The translations under genes and the position numbers were made by a program. 54,292 bases of DNA, taken from the NCBI RefSeq assembly GCF_009696375.1, contig NZ_VUMD01000021.1:1-54292 (forward strand). The letters run 5' to 3'. This document shows, in pieces, positions 34,254 to 43,095 of the stretch (its first letter is position 1; every line of letters begins with the position of its first letter). Under the pieces are notes generated by a model. The model was given only the letters and a program-made list of their open reading frames with translations, ran no database searches and was not told where the DNA came from. This DNA comes from Clostridium porci. Its GTDB lineage: Bacteria > Bacillota > Clostridia > Lachnospirales > Lachnospiraceae.

Positions 34254-34726
34254 AGCTCCATCCCCCTGTCCTTGTGCTTTGTGCGGTCCAGGACCTTATC
34301 CTTTTTCTGCACCAGCTCTTTCATGCTGGACAAGAGTTTTCGGATAGAGGGCTTTTTCTCCTGGGAGAACTGTTTTGCGGAAAACTCCTTAAAAGCCGCC
34401 GTCATAACATCAGCGTCCCTCCCCTTGAAGAAAACCAGATACCGGGGCGGCGTGGTGCTGCTGTCTTTTTTCAGGGCAAAGTCAATGCCGTACTTCTTAG
34501 CGGTGGCCGAGAATGCCCGGATGTTGTCGTTGGTGATCTCCAGGTTGGAGACTCCTGTGTTGTGTTTCATCAGCTCCTTTAGGGTCTGTTTCCCTTTGGG
34601 GAGCTGGTGGCTTTTGTTTTTCTGTGCCTCCAGGAACTTCTGCATGGCCTTAGCCAGGACGGAGGCGGTCATTCTGGAAGTGGTGATGGCAAGTGCCATT
34701 GTTTTCTGGGTTACTTCTTCCTGCAT
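34250..34726 (-). CDS. pcfB: PcfB family protein (DUF3801) of the second ICE
   Basis: 158 residues: MQEEVTQKTMALAITTSRMTASVL..., with the conserved TPPRYLVFFKGRDADVMTAAF block. Same relation to virD4 as in module A (4-nt overlap). ATG follows AGGAGG. An IS110-type element is inserted just upstream, separating it from the replication gene at 36362. Confidence 0.9.
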   Translation of the reverse strand: MQEEVTQKTMALAITTSRMTASVLAKAMQKFLEAQKNKSHQLPKGKQTLKELMKHNTGVSNLEITNDNIRAFSATAKKYGIDFALKKDSSTTPPRYLVFFKGRDADVMTAAFKEFSAKQFSQEKKPSIRKLLSSMKELVQKKDKVLDRTKHKDRGMEL

Positions 34727-34749
34727 GGGTTACCTCCTGTTACTATATA

Positions 34750-35008
34750 TTTGCCCCTTGTCCATGGCAGCCAGCCATAGGCATGGGACATCTCGTTGCC
34801 TAAACTGTTAGAATGGGAGAACAATGGTCTGTCTTTAACCTCCAAGGGCTCTCACGCCCGTGGGAAAGTCAGTCAGCCATCCTCCCGTTCGCGGTGTTCG
34901 ATTTGTGCAGGTAGAGCCATAAGAGCGTTCGTGTCAGCAAACAGATGGAATCGGCAATGGGTAAAGATGGCGTTGTCCATTGCAAAAATCATTGACAGGA
35001 GTTTGAAC
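34750..35008 (+). ncRNA. Candidate bridge RNA region of the IS110 element
   Basis: In IS110-group elements the non-coding end preceding the transposase encodes a structured bridge RNA that pairs with donor and target DNA (established for IS621 and relatives). This 260-bp stretch has the right position and size and contains inverted repeats such as TGTCCATG / CATGGGACA at about 34758-34788. No direct structural proof. Confidence 0.45.
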
Positions 35009-36259
35009 ATGAACGCAGCAGGTATTGATGTTTCCAGCAAAAAGAGCACCGTCGCCGTTCTCCGTCCCTTCGGAGAGGTCGTTAAGCTCCCATTTGACGT
35101 AAACCACAGTGCCGAAGGGTTGGCATCCCTTGCCCAGCAGTTGAAATCACTTGACGGAGAAACCCGTGTTGTCATGGAGCACACAGGCCGTTACTACGAA
35201 TCGGTCGCCAATGTGCTACACGAGGCCGGGCTGTACGTCAGCGCCGTCAATCCGCTTCTCATCAAGGAATACGGCGGCAATTCCCTCCGCCGGGTCAAGA
35301 CCGACAAGGCTGACGCTGTGAAAATTGCTCGCTATGCTCTTGACAACTGGACCGATCTGCGGGACTATACTCCCATGGATACGATTCGTTATGACTTGAA
35401 AACGCTCAACCGCCAGTTCCAACTGGCAAGCAAACAAAGAACGGCAACTGCCAACAACCTAATTGCTTTGCAGGAGCAATCTTTTCCTGGCATCCGCAAA
35501 TGCTTTGACAGTCCGGTTCGCAAGGATGGTACGCAGAAGTGGGTGGACTTCACCTACACCTTCTGGCATGTGAACTGTGTCCGAAAACACAGCCTGAATG
35601 CTTTCGCAGAGCGATACCGGAAATGGTGCTCACGGCACGGATACATCTTCAAGCAGAGTAACGCTGAAGAGGTCTACGCACTTGCTAAAGCTGCTGTAGT
35701 ACTGGTTCCTGAGTCTGAAGTGACGAAGCTGTTGGTGCAGGAGGCTGCAAACCAACTTACCAGCATTTCACGTTCCGTGGAAACCTACCGGGCTGAAATG
35801 AATCGCCTTGCCTCCATGCTGCCGGAATATCCCGTCGTCATGGAGATGTACGGCATTGGGGAGTCCTTCGGGCCGCAGCTGATGGCTGAAATCGGGGATA
35901 TCCGCCGCTTTGAGCACAAGAAATCCCTTGTGGCCTTTGCCGGTGTTGACCCGATGCCGAACCAGTCCGGTGAAAAGAATGTGCGCAGTAACCGTTCCTC
36001 GAAGCGTGGCTCGCCGTATCTTCGCAGGACGCTGTTCAACATTATGGGGATTTACCTCAAATGCTCACCAGCTAATGAGCCGGTGTACCAGTTCATTGAC
36101 CGAAAGCGTGCCGAAGGAAAGCCCTTCTACGTCTACATGACCGCCGGTTCAAACAAGTTCCTGCGGCGCTATTACGCCAAGGTACGGGATTATCTTTCCA
36201 TGCTGGATGATCTGCCGTCTGTAGACTTAGATTCTACTGGCCTCAAGCAACAGGACTGA
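35009..36259 (+). CDS. IS110-family transposase
   Basis: 416 residues. The N-terminal RuvC-like DEDD domain has GIDVSSKKSTVAVL, VVMEHTGRYYE and KTDKADAVKIA; the C-terminal Transposase_20 domain has GIGESFGPQLMAEIGDIRRF and the candidate catalytic Ser in SKRGSPYLRRTLF. ATG at 35009 chosen for AGGAG 7 nt upstream; an in-frame extension to 34796 runs through the non-coding end. Appears intact. Confidence 0.93.
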   Translation: MNAAGIDVSSKKSTVAVLRPFGEVVKLPFDVNHSAEGLASLAQQLKSLDGETRVVMEHTGRYYESVANVLHEAGLYVSAVNPLLIKEYGGNSLRRVKTDKADAVKIARYALDNWTDLRDYTPMDTIRYDLKTLNRQFQLASKQRTATANNLIALQEQSFPGIRKCFDSPVRKDGTQKWVDFTYTFWHVNCVRKHSLNAFAERYRKWCSRHGYIFKQSNAEEVYALAKAAVVLVPESEVTKLLVQEAANQLTSISRSVETYRAEMNRLASMLPEYPVVMEMYGIGESFGPQLMAEIGDIRRFEHKKSLVAFAGVDPMPNQSGEKNVRSNRSSKRGSPYLRRTLFNIMGIYLKCSPANEPVYQFIDRKRAEGKPFYVYMTAGSNKFLRRYYAKVRDYLSMLDDLPSVDLDSTGLKQQD

Positions 36260-36361
36260 TAACCGAACAACCGGACATTTCAGACCGGCGTTTTTACGGC
36301 GGTCATTTTGTTGCGCTCTTTTTGCTTTACCCACCGCCTGTAAATTTTCCTCCTGTCAAGC

Positions 36362-37291
36362 TCACTTTGGGGCTTGACTTTTTATTTGCAGGCTTTCCCC
36401 TCCGCCGTACAGGTCATGGTTCACCAGGGAAGTGTAGTAGCTGCTGATGGTGGATGGTGCATTATACAGGGCCGCCAGCAGATATTTCTTGATATTGCGG
36501 ACATAGGTGGTATTCTCCTGCATACTGGAAAGCACATACTCAATATGCGAACTGTCCAGTTTCATAAAGCGGGATTTTACCACCTCCGCCGGATAATCGT
36601 CTCCGGCGATACGGATGGTCTTTCTTGCAGAACAGACCGTGTCTACGATCAGCTCCACCAGTTCGTCAAGCCGCTCTCTGTCGATCTGGTTATTCTGGAC
36701 CAGATGGCGGTACTCGATATTTTCCAGGATGATCTCCTGATAAATCTCTCTGGCAGACCTCGTATCCGTCCCCATCCCATCCGCCGCTTGCGGCTCATCC
36801 TCATACAGATTTGATAGGATAGGATTTGATACCTCCGTATTTGATAAATCAGTTTTTAATCCCTGGTTACTTGATTTCTTAGTATTTAATTGTGCGGGGT
36901 TTCCCTGTTCAGGTTCTTCCTGTTCAGGACTTCCCAAGACTGGATTACCCAAAATTGGATTTTCCCGTTCAGGTTTTCCCTGTCCTGGTTGAGGTGGTAT
37001 TGGCTGCTCTAAGATGGTGTACTGAATATCCGTAAGCTGCCCTTTGGCATTTCGGATACGCTCCCGTATCACATAGCCATGTTCCTCCAGTTCATTCACC
37101 GTTGAGCAAATGCTGTCCACACCGTCCTTGCATATCTTCGCAAGCCCTTTGGTGGTATAGTCCCAGTCCTCCGGGAGGGAGAGCATAAGGGAGAGAAGCC
37201 CCTTTGCTTTGAGAGAAAGTTTCGTGTTCCGCAGATGGTGGTTGGCCATCACGGTATAATCACGGGTTTTCTCTATGCGGAAAACTGCCAT
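36362..37291 (-). CDS. Replication initiator/DnaD-like helix-turn-helix protein (DUF6017 type)
   Basis: 309 residues. The N-terminal winged helix (MAVFRIEKTRDYTVMANHHLRNTKLSLKAKG, then a helix-turn-helix with KGLAKICKDGVDSICSTVNELEEHGYV) resembles RepA-N/DnaD-type initiators. A low-complexity linker has repeated GNP/EQ units (GKPERENPILGNPVLGSPEQ). The C-terminal domain (REIYQEIILENIEYRHLVQ..., NIKKYLLAALYNAP) matches DUF6017. Likely starts ICE replication with a DnaC-like loader. Intact; the IS110 element lies just downstream. Confidence 0.8.
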   Translation of the reverse strand: MAVFRIEKTRDYTVMANHHLRNTKLSLKAKGLLSLMLSLPEDWDYTTKGLAKICKDGVDSICSTVNELEEHGYVIRERIRNAKGQLTDIQYTILEQPIPPQPGQGKPERENPILGNPVLGSPEQEEPEQGNPAQLNTKKSSNQGLKTDLSNTEVSNPILSNLYEDEPQAADGMGTDTRSAREIYQEIILENIEYRHLVQNNQIDRERLDELVELIVDTVCSARKTIRIAGDDYPAEVVKSRFMKLDSSHIEYVLSSMQENTTYVRNIKKYLLAALYNAPSTISSYYTSLVNHDLYGGGESLQIKSQAPK

Positions 37292-37454
37292 AGTCAGACA
37301 CCTCCTTTCCGTTTCTTATAAAAGGTCATTTTTCTTATGAATTTTCCTCTGTGCCGTTTCTGTCAGGGTAAGGGGATAAATCCTCCTGTCTGTTATCAGA
37401 GGGAGGCTTACAGAGAGGAAAAGGGATGATTTTCGTCCCAAAAGCGGGTACTTT

Positions 37455-37976
37455 TCAGAGATCACGGTCTTTTGCGTCATAGCGGAGGTTTCCCGCTGTC
37501 ACTTTGGCGTGGTTCCTGATTTTGATAAATCCCTTATCCTGGTTCTCCCTGGCTTTCTGGTATCCCTGCTCGGTGAGGAACAGCCGCATACGCTCACCCT
37601 TATATCCCATAGGGGACTCATGTGAGAGAACATCAAAGACGATCATGTGGCGGGTGTCAGGGTCAAAACGCTCCAGAGCCATAATGTCATGGCCGGCCAG
37701 TTTCTCTGCCCCGGACTTCTGCCTTGCCTCTGCAAGCATTTCCCCGATGGTCCGGGCTTTCCCCGGCAGGCGGTAATTCTTCTGAACATCATTTACCAGA
37801 GCCATGCACTCCTTGTCAGAGAGCAGCCGCAGCTTTGACAGAAGACTTTCTGCGGTTTGCCGGATTTCTGGGTTTGGTGCGTATCGCTTATTCATGGCAA
37901 TCTCGTTCAGAATGGCTGCCTGGCAGGTGCTTTCTACCTGATAAACCATTCTCTTTTCGTTTTCAGTCAAATTCAT
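37455..37976 (-). CDS. ICE-associated protein of unknown function
   Basis: 173 residues: MNLTENEKRMVYQVESTCQAAILNEI, a helical N-terminus, then a region LTEQGYQKARENQDKGFIKIRNHAKVT near the C-terminus. I recognise it only as conserved in ICE replication regions; no catalytic motif. ATG 37976 follows AAAGGAG. Its upstream region is cut off by the hairpin repeat at 38011-38042, so it may lack its native promoter. Confidence 0.6.
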   Translation of the reverse strand: MNLTENEKRMVYQVESTCQAAILNEIAMNKRYAPNPEIRQTAESLLSKLRLLSDKECMALVNDVQKNYRLPGKARTIGEMLAEARQKSGAEKLAGHDIMALERFDPDTRHMIVFDVLSHESPMGYKGERMRLFLTEQGYQKARENQDKGFIKIRNHAKVTAGNLRYDAKDRDL

Positions 37977-38010
37977 GGGATGAGCTCCTTTCTGAAAATA
38001 GGTATAAAAA

Positions 38011-38042
38011 AACGCCATAGGAATTTAATAGCCTATGGCGTT
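38011..38042. terminator. 32-bp hairpin repeat, left copy
   Basis: AACGCCATAGG and CCTATGGCGTT pair in an 11-bp stem; a T-run follows on the + strand and an A-run precedes it, so it can terminate in both directions. Identical to 41550-41581; the two copies bracket the protease/ATPase pair. Confidence 0.85.
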
Positions 38043-38054
38043 TTTTTATAAAGT

Positions 38055-40325
38055 TTATAATTCGACAAAAATCTGATTTTCTACTTTTATATTGATTGGT
38101 ACAAGATTTCGATATTGAGCTAAAATATCGTCATACAAAATTCCAGGATATTTTGGAATCTCTACTGTAATGGCAACAAAATATTTCATGGGGGTAGTTC
38201 CAGCAATATCTCTGTTCATTCCATGAAGTATGAAAAATGGATTGTTCAAAGAAGACGTTCTCATAGTAATAGTCTTTTTGGTTACAGTATCCCATTTCAA
38301 ATGTTGTGATCGCAGTTCATCTTCACTCAAAAATTGCTTTGGCGGTTTGGAGATTGGAAGATCGGAACGACTATATCCTAAATCATATAGTTCTTTTTCT
38401 GCATCAGTCCCAGCAAAGGCTGCTTTTTGCTTTCTACCCTGTATTGTGTTTTTGAAATAATTATAATGTTTATCATGCGGATAAAAATAATCTTCTACAC
38501 AATTACAAGTATAAGAGTCAACATCATTTGGGTTTAATTCAGATAAAGTTGAAAGAGTCCATGTTATATTAGCGTTACATTTAAGTCCATTTATATCTGG
38601 GAGAAGAATAGGGAGTTGTATATTTTGTTTAGGGGCTATATTTCCTTCATATAAAACAACAACTTTATTGTCTTCACAGTTTAGGATATTTGTAACATCA
38701 TCAACACAGAATCCGAATCCTATTTCTTCAATGCTATATTCATCTGAATCTTCTGCTGTGTGAATAAGTAGTGTTTTAGCCATATGCTGAGAGATTTCAG
38801 AAGATAATGCCATCATTTTTCCTAGCTTACCAGTAACAATAGGAGAGGAAAAACTGGTTCCACATTCTACAGTTGCTTTATTTGGTATAGTGCTAATTAA
38901 AACAGCTGGATTTTCTGGTGATCCTCCAAATTCCAAGACATCAGGCTTTACTTTACATCCTTCGCGTCCAGGGCCAATGCAACTATAACTAGCCCTTACT
39001 TTTTCTCCATTTCTGTCAAATGTATAAGCACCAATTCCTAACCCATTAACTAAGTCTGCGGGTGCTTGTATCCTATTAAAAGGATAGGGTAAATCCCCAT
39101 CATTTCCAACAGCAACACAAAATAGTGGATGATGAGGAAGCATGGAAAGCCTATCCAATGCATAGGTAAAACGGCTAATATCATCATCAACAATTGCACC
39201 TCGAGGACCGAAAGATAAATTATATAATGCAGTTTCTGTATGGTTATGCACGATTTGTTCTATTTGATCGATTGCAGGATACAGTCCGCTATCTTCTATA
39301 GGATTTCCAGTTTGCTGTTGTGGCAATACTCTATATGAGTCAACAGAAACAATCGGCGTTTCAAGCTGTTCAGTTGATGATTTATAATTTAACAACCCAT
39401 ATAAAACAGCACCGCAAACTGCAGTTCCGTGTGCAATAAGTGCTGGATGTCCAGTGATAGGTGTCAGTTCATGTGCGGTGACAAAATCTTTTAAGTGAGG
39501 TAATGTCGAGTCAGCACCACCATCAAAAACACCTATTCGCATTTGAGGAGTTCCTTTGTATAATGGTGGAACTGGTGCGTCAAAAAAAGAGCTGCCACGC
39601 ATATTTGGTATGTTGAGTTCCCCTAAAGGATGAATGGTTCTTAATGGGTTAAACTTTGCCAATCGTTCTAATGTTTCGTGATCACATACGGCTACACAAA
39701 ATAAAGGACCATTTTCATAACCAGATATTTTGTATTTATCTGCTTCTAAATCTAAAAGGGTTAAGAATTGTTGCATAGCAAAAGCGTCATTCCATATAAA
39801 TGGATGTAAAACAATTTCAACTAATCCGCTATCCCAAGTACCTGAGAAACCTGAAATTTTTTCTGTAGAATCGAGCAAATCAATTGTTCGAATAGTTGAA
39901 ATTTGATTTTGCCAGGTAACAGTGTTATCTTTTTGACCAGACTCCAATATGTATTTTAGGTTTTCTAATCCCCGATCACTGGTTTTTGCAAAATATAATT
40001 TCGATTTAACCAGACCTTCTTCAGACTTTGAAATTACATATTTACGTCCTCCGATAGGAGTAATACCATCCACCGATAAAAGCATATCAGGTGAATAAGA
40101 TTTAGCTTCAAATTTAGGTTCCATACGGATACAGACGACTTTTTCTTGTAAAAAAATCTCGTCATTTCTTTGGACTTCTTCTTGAATAGAAGTAATATCC
40201 TTGATTAAAGCTAGCTTATTTTCGTGATAAGTATGGGGGAGTTTTTGCGGTCCTCCATAGTAACGCTTTTCAATATCTTTTACATATAGTTCTCCGCGTC
40301 CTAAAATTGGATGTTTGTTACTCAT
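38055..40325 (-). CDS. S8 subtilisin-like serine protease, IetS-like
   Basis: 756 residues, no signal peptide, so cytoplasmic. A large N-terminal region of about 270 residues of unknown fold precedes the peptidase_S8 domain: Asp in MRIGVFDGGADSTLPHL, His in IAHGTAVCGAVL, oxyanion Asn in CVAVGNDGDLP, Ser in ECGTSFSSPIVTGKL. The catalytic triad is complete. ATG at 40325 follows GGAGG and overlaps the end of the ATPase gene by 8 bp. An AAA ATPase plus S8 protease pair is the composition of the antiphage system IetAS (known). AT-rich relative to the ICE genes. Confidence 0.85.
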   Translation of the reverse strand: MSNKHPILGRGELYVKDIEKRYYGGPQKLPHTYHENKLALIKDITSIQEEVQRNDEIFLQEKVVCIRMEPKFEAKSYSPDMLLSVDGITPIGGRKYVISKSEEGLVKSKLYFAKTSDRGLENLKYILESGQKDNTVTWQNQISTIRTIDLLDSTEKISGFSGTWDSGLVEIVLHPFIWNDAFAMQQFLTLLDLEADKYKISGYENGPLFCVAVCDHETLERLAKFNPLRTIHPLGELNIPNMRGSSFFDAPVPPLYKGTPQMRIGVFDGGADSTLPHLKDFVTAHELTPITGHPALIAHGTAVCGAVLYGLLNYKSSTEQLETPIVSVDSYRVLPQQQTGNPIEDSGLYPAIDQIEQIVHNHTETALYNLSFGPRGAIVDDDISRFTYALDRLSMLPHHPLFCVAVGNDGDLPYPFNRIQAPADLVNGLGIGAYTFDRNGEKVRASYSCIGPGREGCKVKPDVLEFGGSPENPAVLISTIPNKATVECGTSFSSPIVTGKLGKMMALSSEISQHMAKTLLIHTAEDSDEYSIEEIGFGFCVDDVTNILNCEDNKVVVLYEGNIAPKQNIQLPILLPDINGLKCNANITWTLSTLSELNPNDVDSYTCNCVEDYFYPHDKHYNYFKNTIQGRKQKAAFAGTDAEKELYDLGYSRSDLPISKPPKQFLSEDELRSQHLKWDTVTKKTITMRTSSLNNPFFILHGMNRDIAGTTPMKYFVAITVEIPKYPGILYDDILAQYRNLVPINIKVENQIFVEL

Positions 40326-41427
40326 TTGATGCACCTCCATTCTGCAAATAACGACTTACAGATGTTGCTGGAATCTTTGTTATTTTTGATATATCACGTA
40401 TGCTTAAAGAAGGATCCACCTCTCGAAGCAAGTTGCAAAGTTCTATCTTTTGCGTTTTGCTGTCGCAAGAATTCAAACAAAATTCTTCAAAAACAATTAA
40501 ATCTGAATTACTCCCAGCTAAAACAATTTTTCTTTTAACGTGTGTACATAGTTTGCCAATATCAGCAGCACTAATATGGGCAGTTTGTTGTAGTGCAAAA
40601 GAAAGGGCTTTGGGCGATAGCATATCATAATACTTGCCTAAGTATCTTTGTAATAATAGTTTGCGTTCACCTATTTCTGGAGTTTTAAATGTGATTGTTC
40701 GATCAAAACGTCTCCATATAGCTTTGTCTAATAAATCGGGATGGTTGGTTGCTGCAATAATTATGCTTTGACTTGGCCATGTTTCTAATTCTTTTAGTAA
40801 GACATTAACTAATCGTTTTAATTCTCCTAAGTCTGAAGCGTCATCTCTGCGTTTGGCAATTGCGTCAATCTCATCTAAAAGTAAAATTGATGGAAACGAC
40901 TTTGCATAATCAAAAATATGTTTAATATTTTGACCTGAGCGACCAAGATAACTTGAAATAGAAGTAGCTAAGTCCATTGTTATTAAGGGTAAATTTAATT
41001 TGTAAGAAAGCCATTTTGCAGAATAAGTTTTTCCTACGCCCGGCTCGCCAATAAAAAGTAAACTATTGGGTGGAGTAATGTCTTCAATAAGCAGTTTCTC
41101 GATTTCTGTTCTTTCGAGTATGAAATTGTTTAGTTCCTCCATGGTTTCTGTTGATAATATCGGAGGGTCAATTTCTAAAGGTTCTTCTGCTTTGCAAAGA
41201 GTAAAGCGAGTTTCTCTATCGATTGGAACTGGTTGTACATCGACAGATCTTATAGCAGAAGCACCATTTCGGGAGTAAGTTAAAGATTGAGAAATTTCCT
41301 GAGCAATATTGGGTTGCTTTTTTTTATATAACTTAACCAACATAGTAGAAATTTCTTCAACTAATCTTCGGTCATTATCTAAACATGCCCGTACTAGTTT
41401 TGGTACTAATTCATCACTGTTCATCAT
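40318..41427 (-). CDS. AAA+ ATPase, IetA-like partner of the S8 protease
   Basis: 369 residues. N-terminal about 100 residues lack a known motif. AAA+ core: Walker A LFIGEPGVGKTYSAKWLS (about residue 128), Walker B ILLLDEIDAIAKRRDD (about 180), sensor 1 IIAATNHPDLLDKA, arginine finger region WRRFDRTI. The C-terminus ends in a helix-turn-helix-like segment SIRDISKITKIPATSVSRYLQ. ATG preceded by GAGGTG. First gene of the pair. Role as sensor or activator of the protease during phage attack is inferred from IetAS. Confidence 0.85.
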   Translation of the reverse strand: MMNSDELVPKLVRACLDNDRRLVEEISTMLVKLYKKKQPNIAQEISQSLTYSRNGASAIRSVDVQPVPIDRETRFTLCKAEEPLEIDPPILSTETMEELNNFILERTEIEKLLIEDITPPNSLLFIGEPGVGKTYSAKWLSYKLNLPLITMDLATSISSYLGRSGQNIKHIFDYAKSFPSILLLDEIDAIAKRRDDASDLGELKRLVNVLLKELETWPSQSIIIAATNHPDLLDKAIWRRFDRTITFKTPEIGERKLLLQRYLGKYYDMLSPKALSFALQQTAHISAADIGKLCTHVKRKIVLAGSNSDLIVFEEFCLNSCDSKTQKIELCNLLREVDPSLSIRDISKITKIPATSVSRYLQNGGASNE

Positions 41428-41549
41428 TTCACCTCATAAATGCTATTTTGGTACAGATAAATTATACTACAAATACAATGCAAATTCAATTAAAATGTTC
41501 CAAAATAAAAAATATATTAAAAATGGAACACGAAAACAATGGAAAATAA

Positions 41550-41581
41550 AACGCCATAGGAATTTAATAGCCTATGGCGTT
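41550..41581. terminator. 32-bp hairpin repeat, right copy
   Basis: Identical 32 bp to 38011-38042. On the minus strand it is followed by TTTTATTTT and lies 17 bp beyond the excisionase stop, so it is probably that gene's terminator. Confidence 0.85.
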
Positions 41582-41597
41582 GAGGGACTGTATTCTG

Positions 41598-41777
41598 TTA
41601 TATATCTAATTTATCTAACCATTCGTCAAAGGACTTCTTTGAAATCCTGATTGTATTGCCTATGCGAACAATTTTGAAGTGCCCCTCTTTCGTAAGGTTG
41701 TAAGCGGATGTTCTGCCGATATTCAGCATTTTGGCAATATCTTCAACGGTATAAGTTCTGTCTTCACAATTTGACAT
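41598..41777 (-). CDS. xis: Excisionase-type helix-turn-helix protein
   Basis: 59 residues, MerR-like excisionase fold: RTYTVEDIAKMLNIGRTSAYNL, then the wing RIGNTIRISKKSFDEWLDKL. Typical of Tn916-type Xis and other DNA-binding helix-turn-helix proteins that direct tyrosine integrase excision. ATG 41777 follows AGGAGG. It is separated from the int fragment by the tRNA-like att region, so it need not belong to that integrase. Confidence 0.8.
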   Translation of the reverse strand: MSNCEDRTYTVEDIAKMLNIGRTSAYNLTKEGHFKIVRIGNTIRISKKSFDEWLDKLDI

Positions 41778-41978
41778 ACTACCTCCTACGGGGTAAAATA
41801 TCTATAAACAGATATTACCCTTGCTATTTGGGATATGGTTTGGTTACTATATTCTTGCTAAGAATTTGCTAATTGTACATTACATAATGGGGGCAAAAAT
41901 CGTAGAATGAGATGTAGTGCCATGTCAAACATGACGACCGGAAAGACCCATAAAATCAAGGTTTTTCTTGCATGAGAA

Positions 41979-42061
41979 GTTATGTAGTCGGTAACCGCAC
42001 GAGGTGGTAAGCCATACTCCTAAGCGGAAGGCCAGCGGTTCGAATCCGCTCAGGAACACCA
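41979..42061 (+). other. tRNA-Arg(CCT)-like 3' half, attachment-site remnant
   Basis: The segment 42017-42061 has an anticodon loop CTCCTAA (anticodon CCT), a perfect T arm AGCGG-TTCGAAT-CCGCT, an acceptor strand CAGGAAC, discriminator A and CCA. The matching 5' acceptor (GTTCCTG) is absent; only GTT is present at 41979. So this is not a working tRNA but the 3' part left at an integration junction, a common target of tyrosine integrases. The int fragment lies 350 bp to the right with its 3' end facing this site, as expected. Confidence 0.65.
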
Positions 42062-42070
42062 GTACGCAAT

Positions 42071-42101
42071 GCCGAAAGCCTTGATTTATCAGGTTTTCGG
42101 C
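42071..42101 (+). terminator. Hairpin with T-rich tail beside the att remnant
   Basis: GCCGAAAGCC and GGTTTTCGGC pair (with one G-T), followed by TTTCCTT on the + strand. Likely the original tRNA operon terminator or an element-end terminator. Confidence 0.6.
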
Positions 42102-42148
42102 TTTCCTTATTCCTGCGGCTTTCTTGGCTTTTTTGCAAAAAACCTCGG

Positions 42149-42325
42149 TTTGCTAACATTTGCTAACGAGATTTTGCCTTTTGCTAAGAAAGGCGGTAAG
42201 TCAGAGGTTCGAGTTTTTCCAAAAGAGCTTGCAAACATTTGTTAGCAGAAATCAGAGGGATTTGCAAACAAAATCGTGAATTTGCTAACATCGCTCAAAA
42301 ATGCCTTCAGAACCTTGCTAACAAA
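42149..42325. repeat. Iterated TTTGCTAAC motifs between att and int
   Basis: TTTGCTAAC at 42149 and 42159, TTGCTAAG at about 42181, TTGCAAACATTTGTTAGC (mixed orientations) around 42226-42246, TTTGCAAACA at about 42261, TTTGCTAAC at about 42281 and TTGCTAAC at about 42315. This spacing and location fit arm-type binding sites of a tyrosine integrase. No protein gene lies in 42062-42408. Confidence 0.6.
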
Positions 42326-42408
42326 AAAAGTGTTTGGTCACTGTGCTATGTGGTTCAAAAGAAGAAAACCTCTCACAAAGTGAGAGGCGTTCTTCTGAGG
42401 GAGGGACT

Positions 42409-43095
42409 TTATAAAGCCTTTGCCAGCTGCTTGAGCAGTGCGGCAGTTTCGGGATTTTTAAGCAGTTCCAGTATCTTCGCTGCATCACTTTCATTACTTT
42501 CAGTGACGGCAGTATCCGCAGTTTCTGGCTCTGTATTTTCAACAGGATCAGGAGTCTTGGAGGAATAAAAAGCTTCCTCCAATCGTTGAGCATTTATGCA
42601 CCGATCCTCGTCGATGATGTGAGAATAGACATCCGCAACCATTTTTACCTGAGCATGACCGGAGTCGCCCTGGACTGATTTCATATCGCCGCCATTGAGT
42701 TTCAGCTTGTAGGTGATGCTGGAGTGGCGGAGAGAATGGAACACAACATGAGGCAGTCCGTTTTCTTTGATAAGTTTATTGAAAGCACGGTTAATCACCT
42801 GGCTTTCCATCGGACGGCCATTGCTGGAGCAAAAGGCCAGGTTATTGTCGATGTATTCATCTCCAAACAGATCCATCAGCTCATCAATTTCTTTTTTTCT
42901 CTCTACCAGCATATAGGCAACTGTTTTCGGCAAGTACACGCGGCGAATACTGGTTTTAGTTTTAGGCTCTTTCAGAACCAGAGCAGTATGGGTACTGGCT
43001 ATGCAAGGTGGAAACTTCTTGATAACACCTTGTTTTTTAGTTCGATATAGGTTTTCTGATATTCTGTTATTTGAGTATCCTTCCATCAATCCCAC
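42409..43095 (-). pseudogene. Tyrosine integrase, C-terminal fragment
   Basis: About 228 codons. It retains VVFHSLRHSSITYKL (box II His-x-x-Arg) and GHAQVKMVADVYSHI (His and nucleophile Tyr), but the N-terminal arm and core-binding domains and the first catalytic Arg box are missing. The 5' end runs into the end of the DUF4261/DUF4253 gene around 43085, so a breakpoint lies there. Probably inactive. Confidence 0.82.

Larger units (their letters stand above)
34750..36345 (+). mobile_element. IS110-family insertion sequence (ends approximate)
   Basis: A transposase gene of the DEDD/IS110 type with non-coding flanks of about 260 bp on the left and 85 bp on the right. IS110 elements have no long terminal repeats, so the ends cannot be fixed by eye; limits are set by the neighbouring ICE genes. 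It lies between pcfB and the replication gene of ICE fragment E, on the opposite strand. Confidence 0.7.

Noticed and set aside
34796-35008. N-terminal extension of the IS110 transposase
   Set aside because: Family proteins begin near MNAAGIDVSSKKS; the ATG at 35009 has its own ribosome site, and the upstream part is the non-coding IS end.
41979-42061. A complete functional tRNA gene
   Set aside because: The 3' half is convincing but no 5' acceptor strand pairs with CAGGAAC, so it was called an att remnant.
42149-42325. Possible CRISPR-like array of TTTGCTAAC repeats
   Set aside because: Repeats are only 8-9 bp, irregularly spaced and in both orientations; no cas genes.
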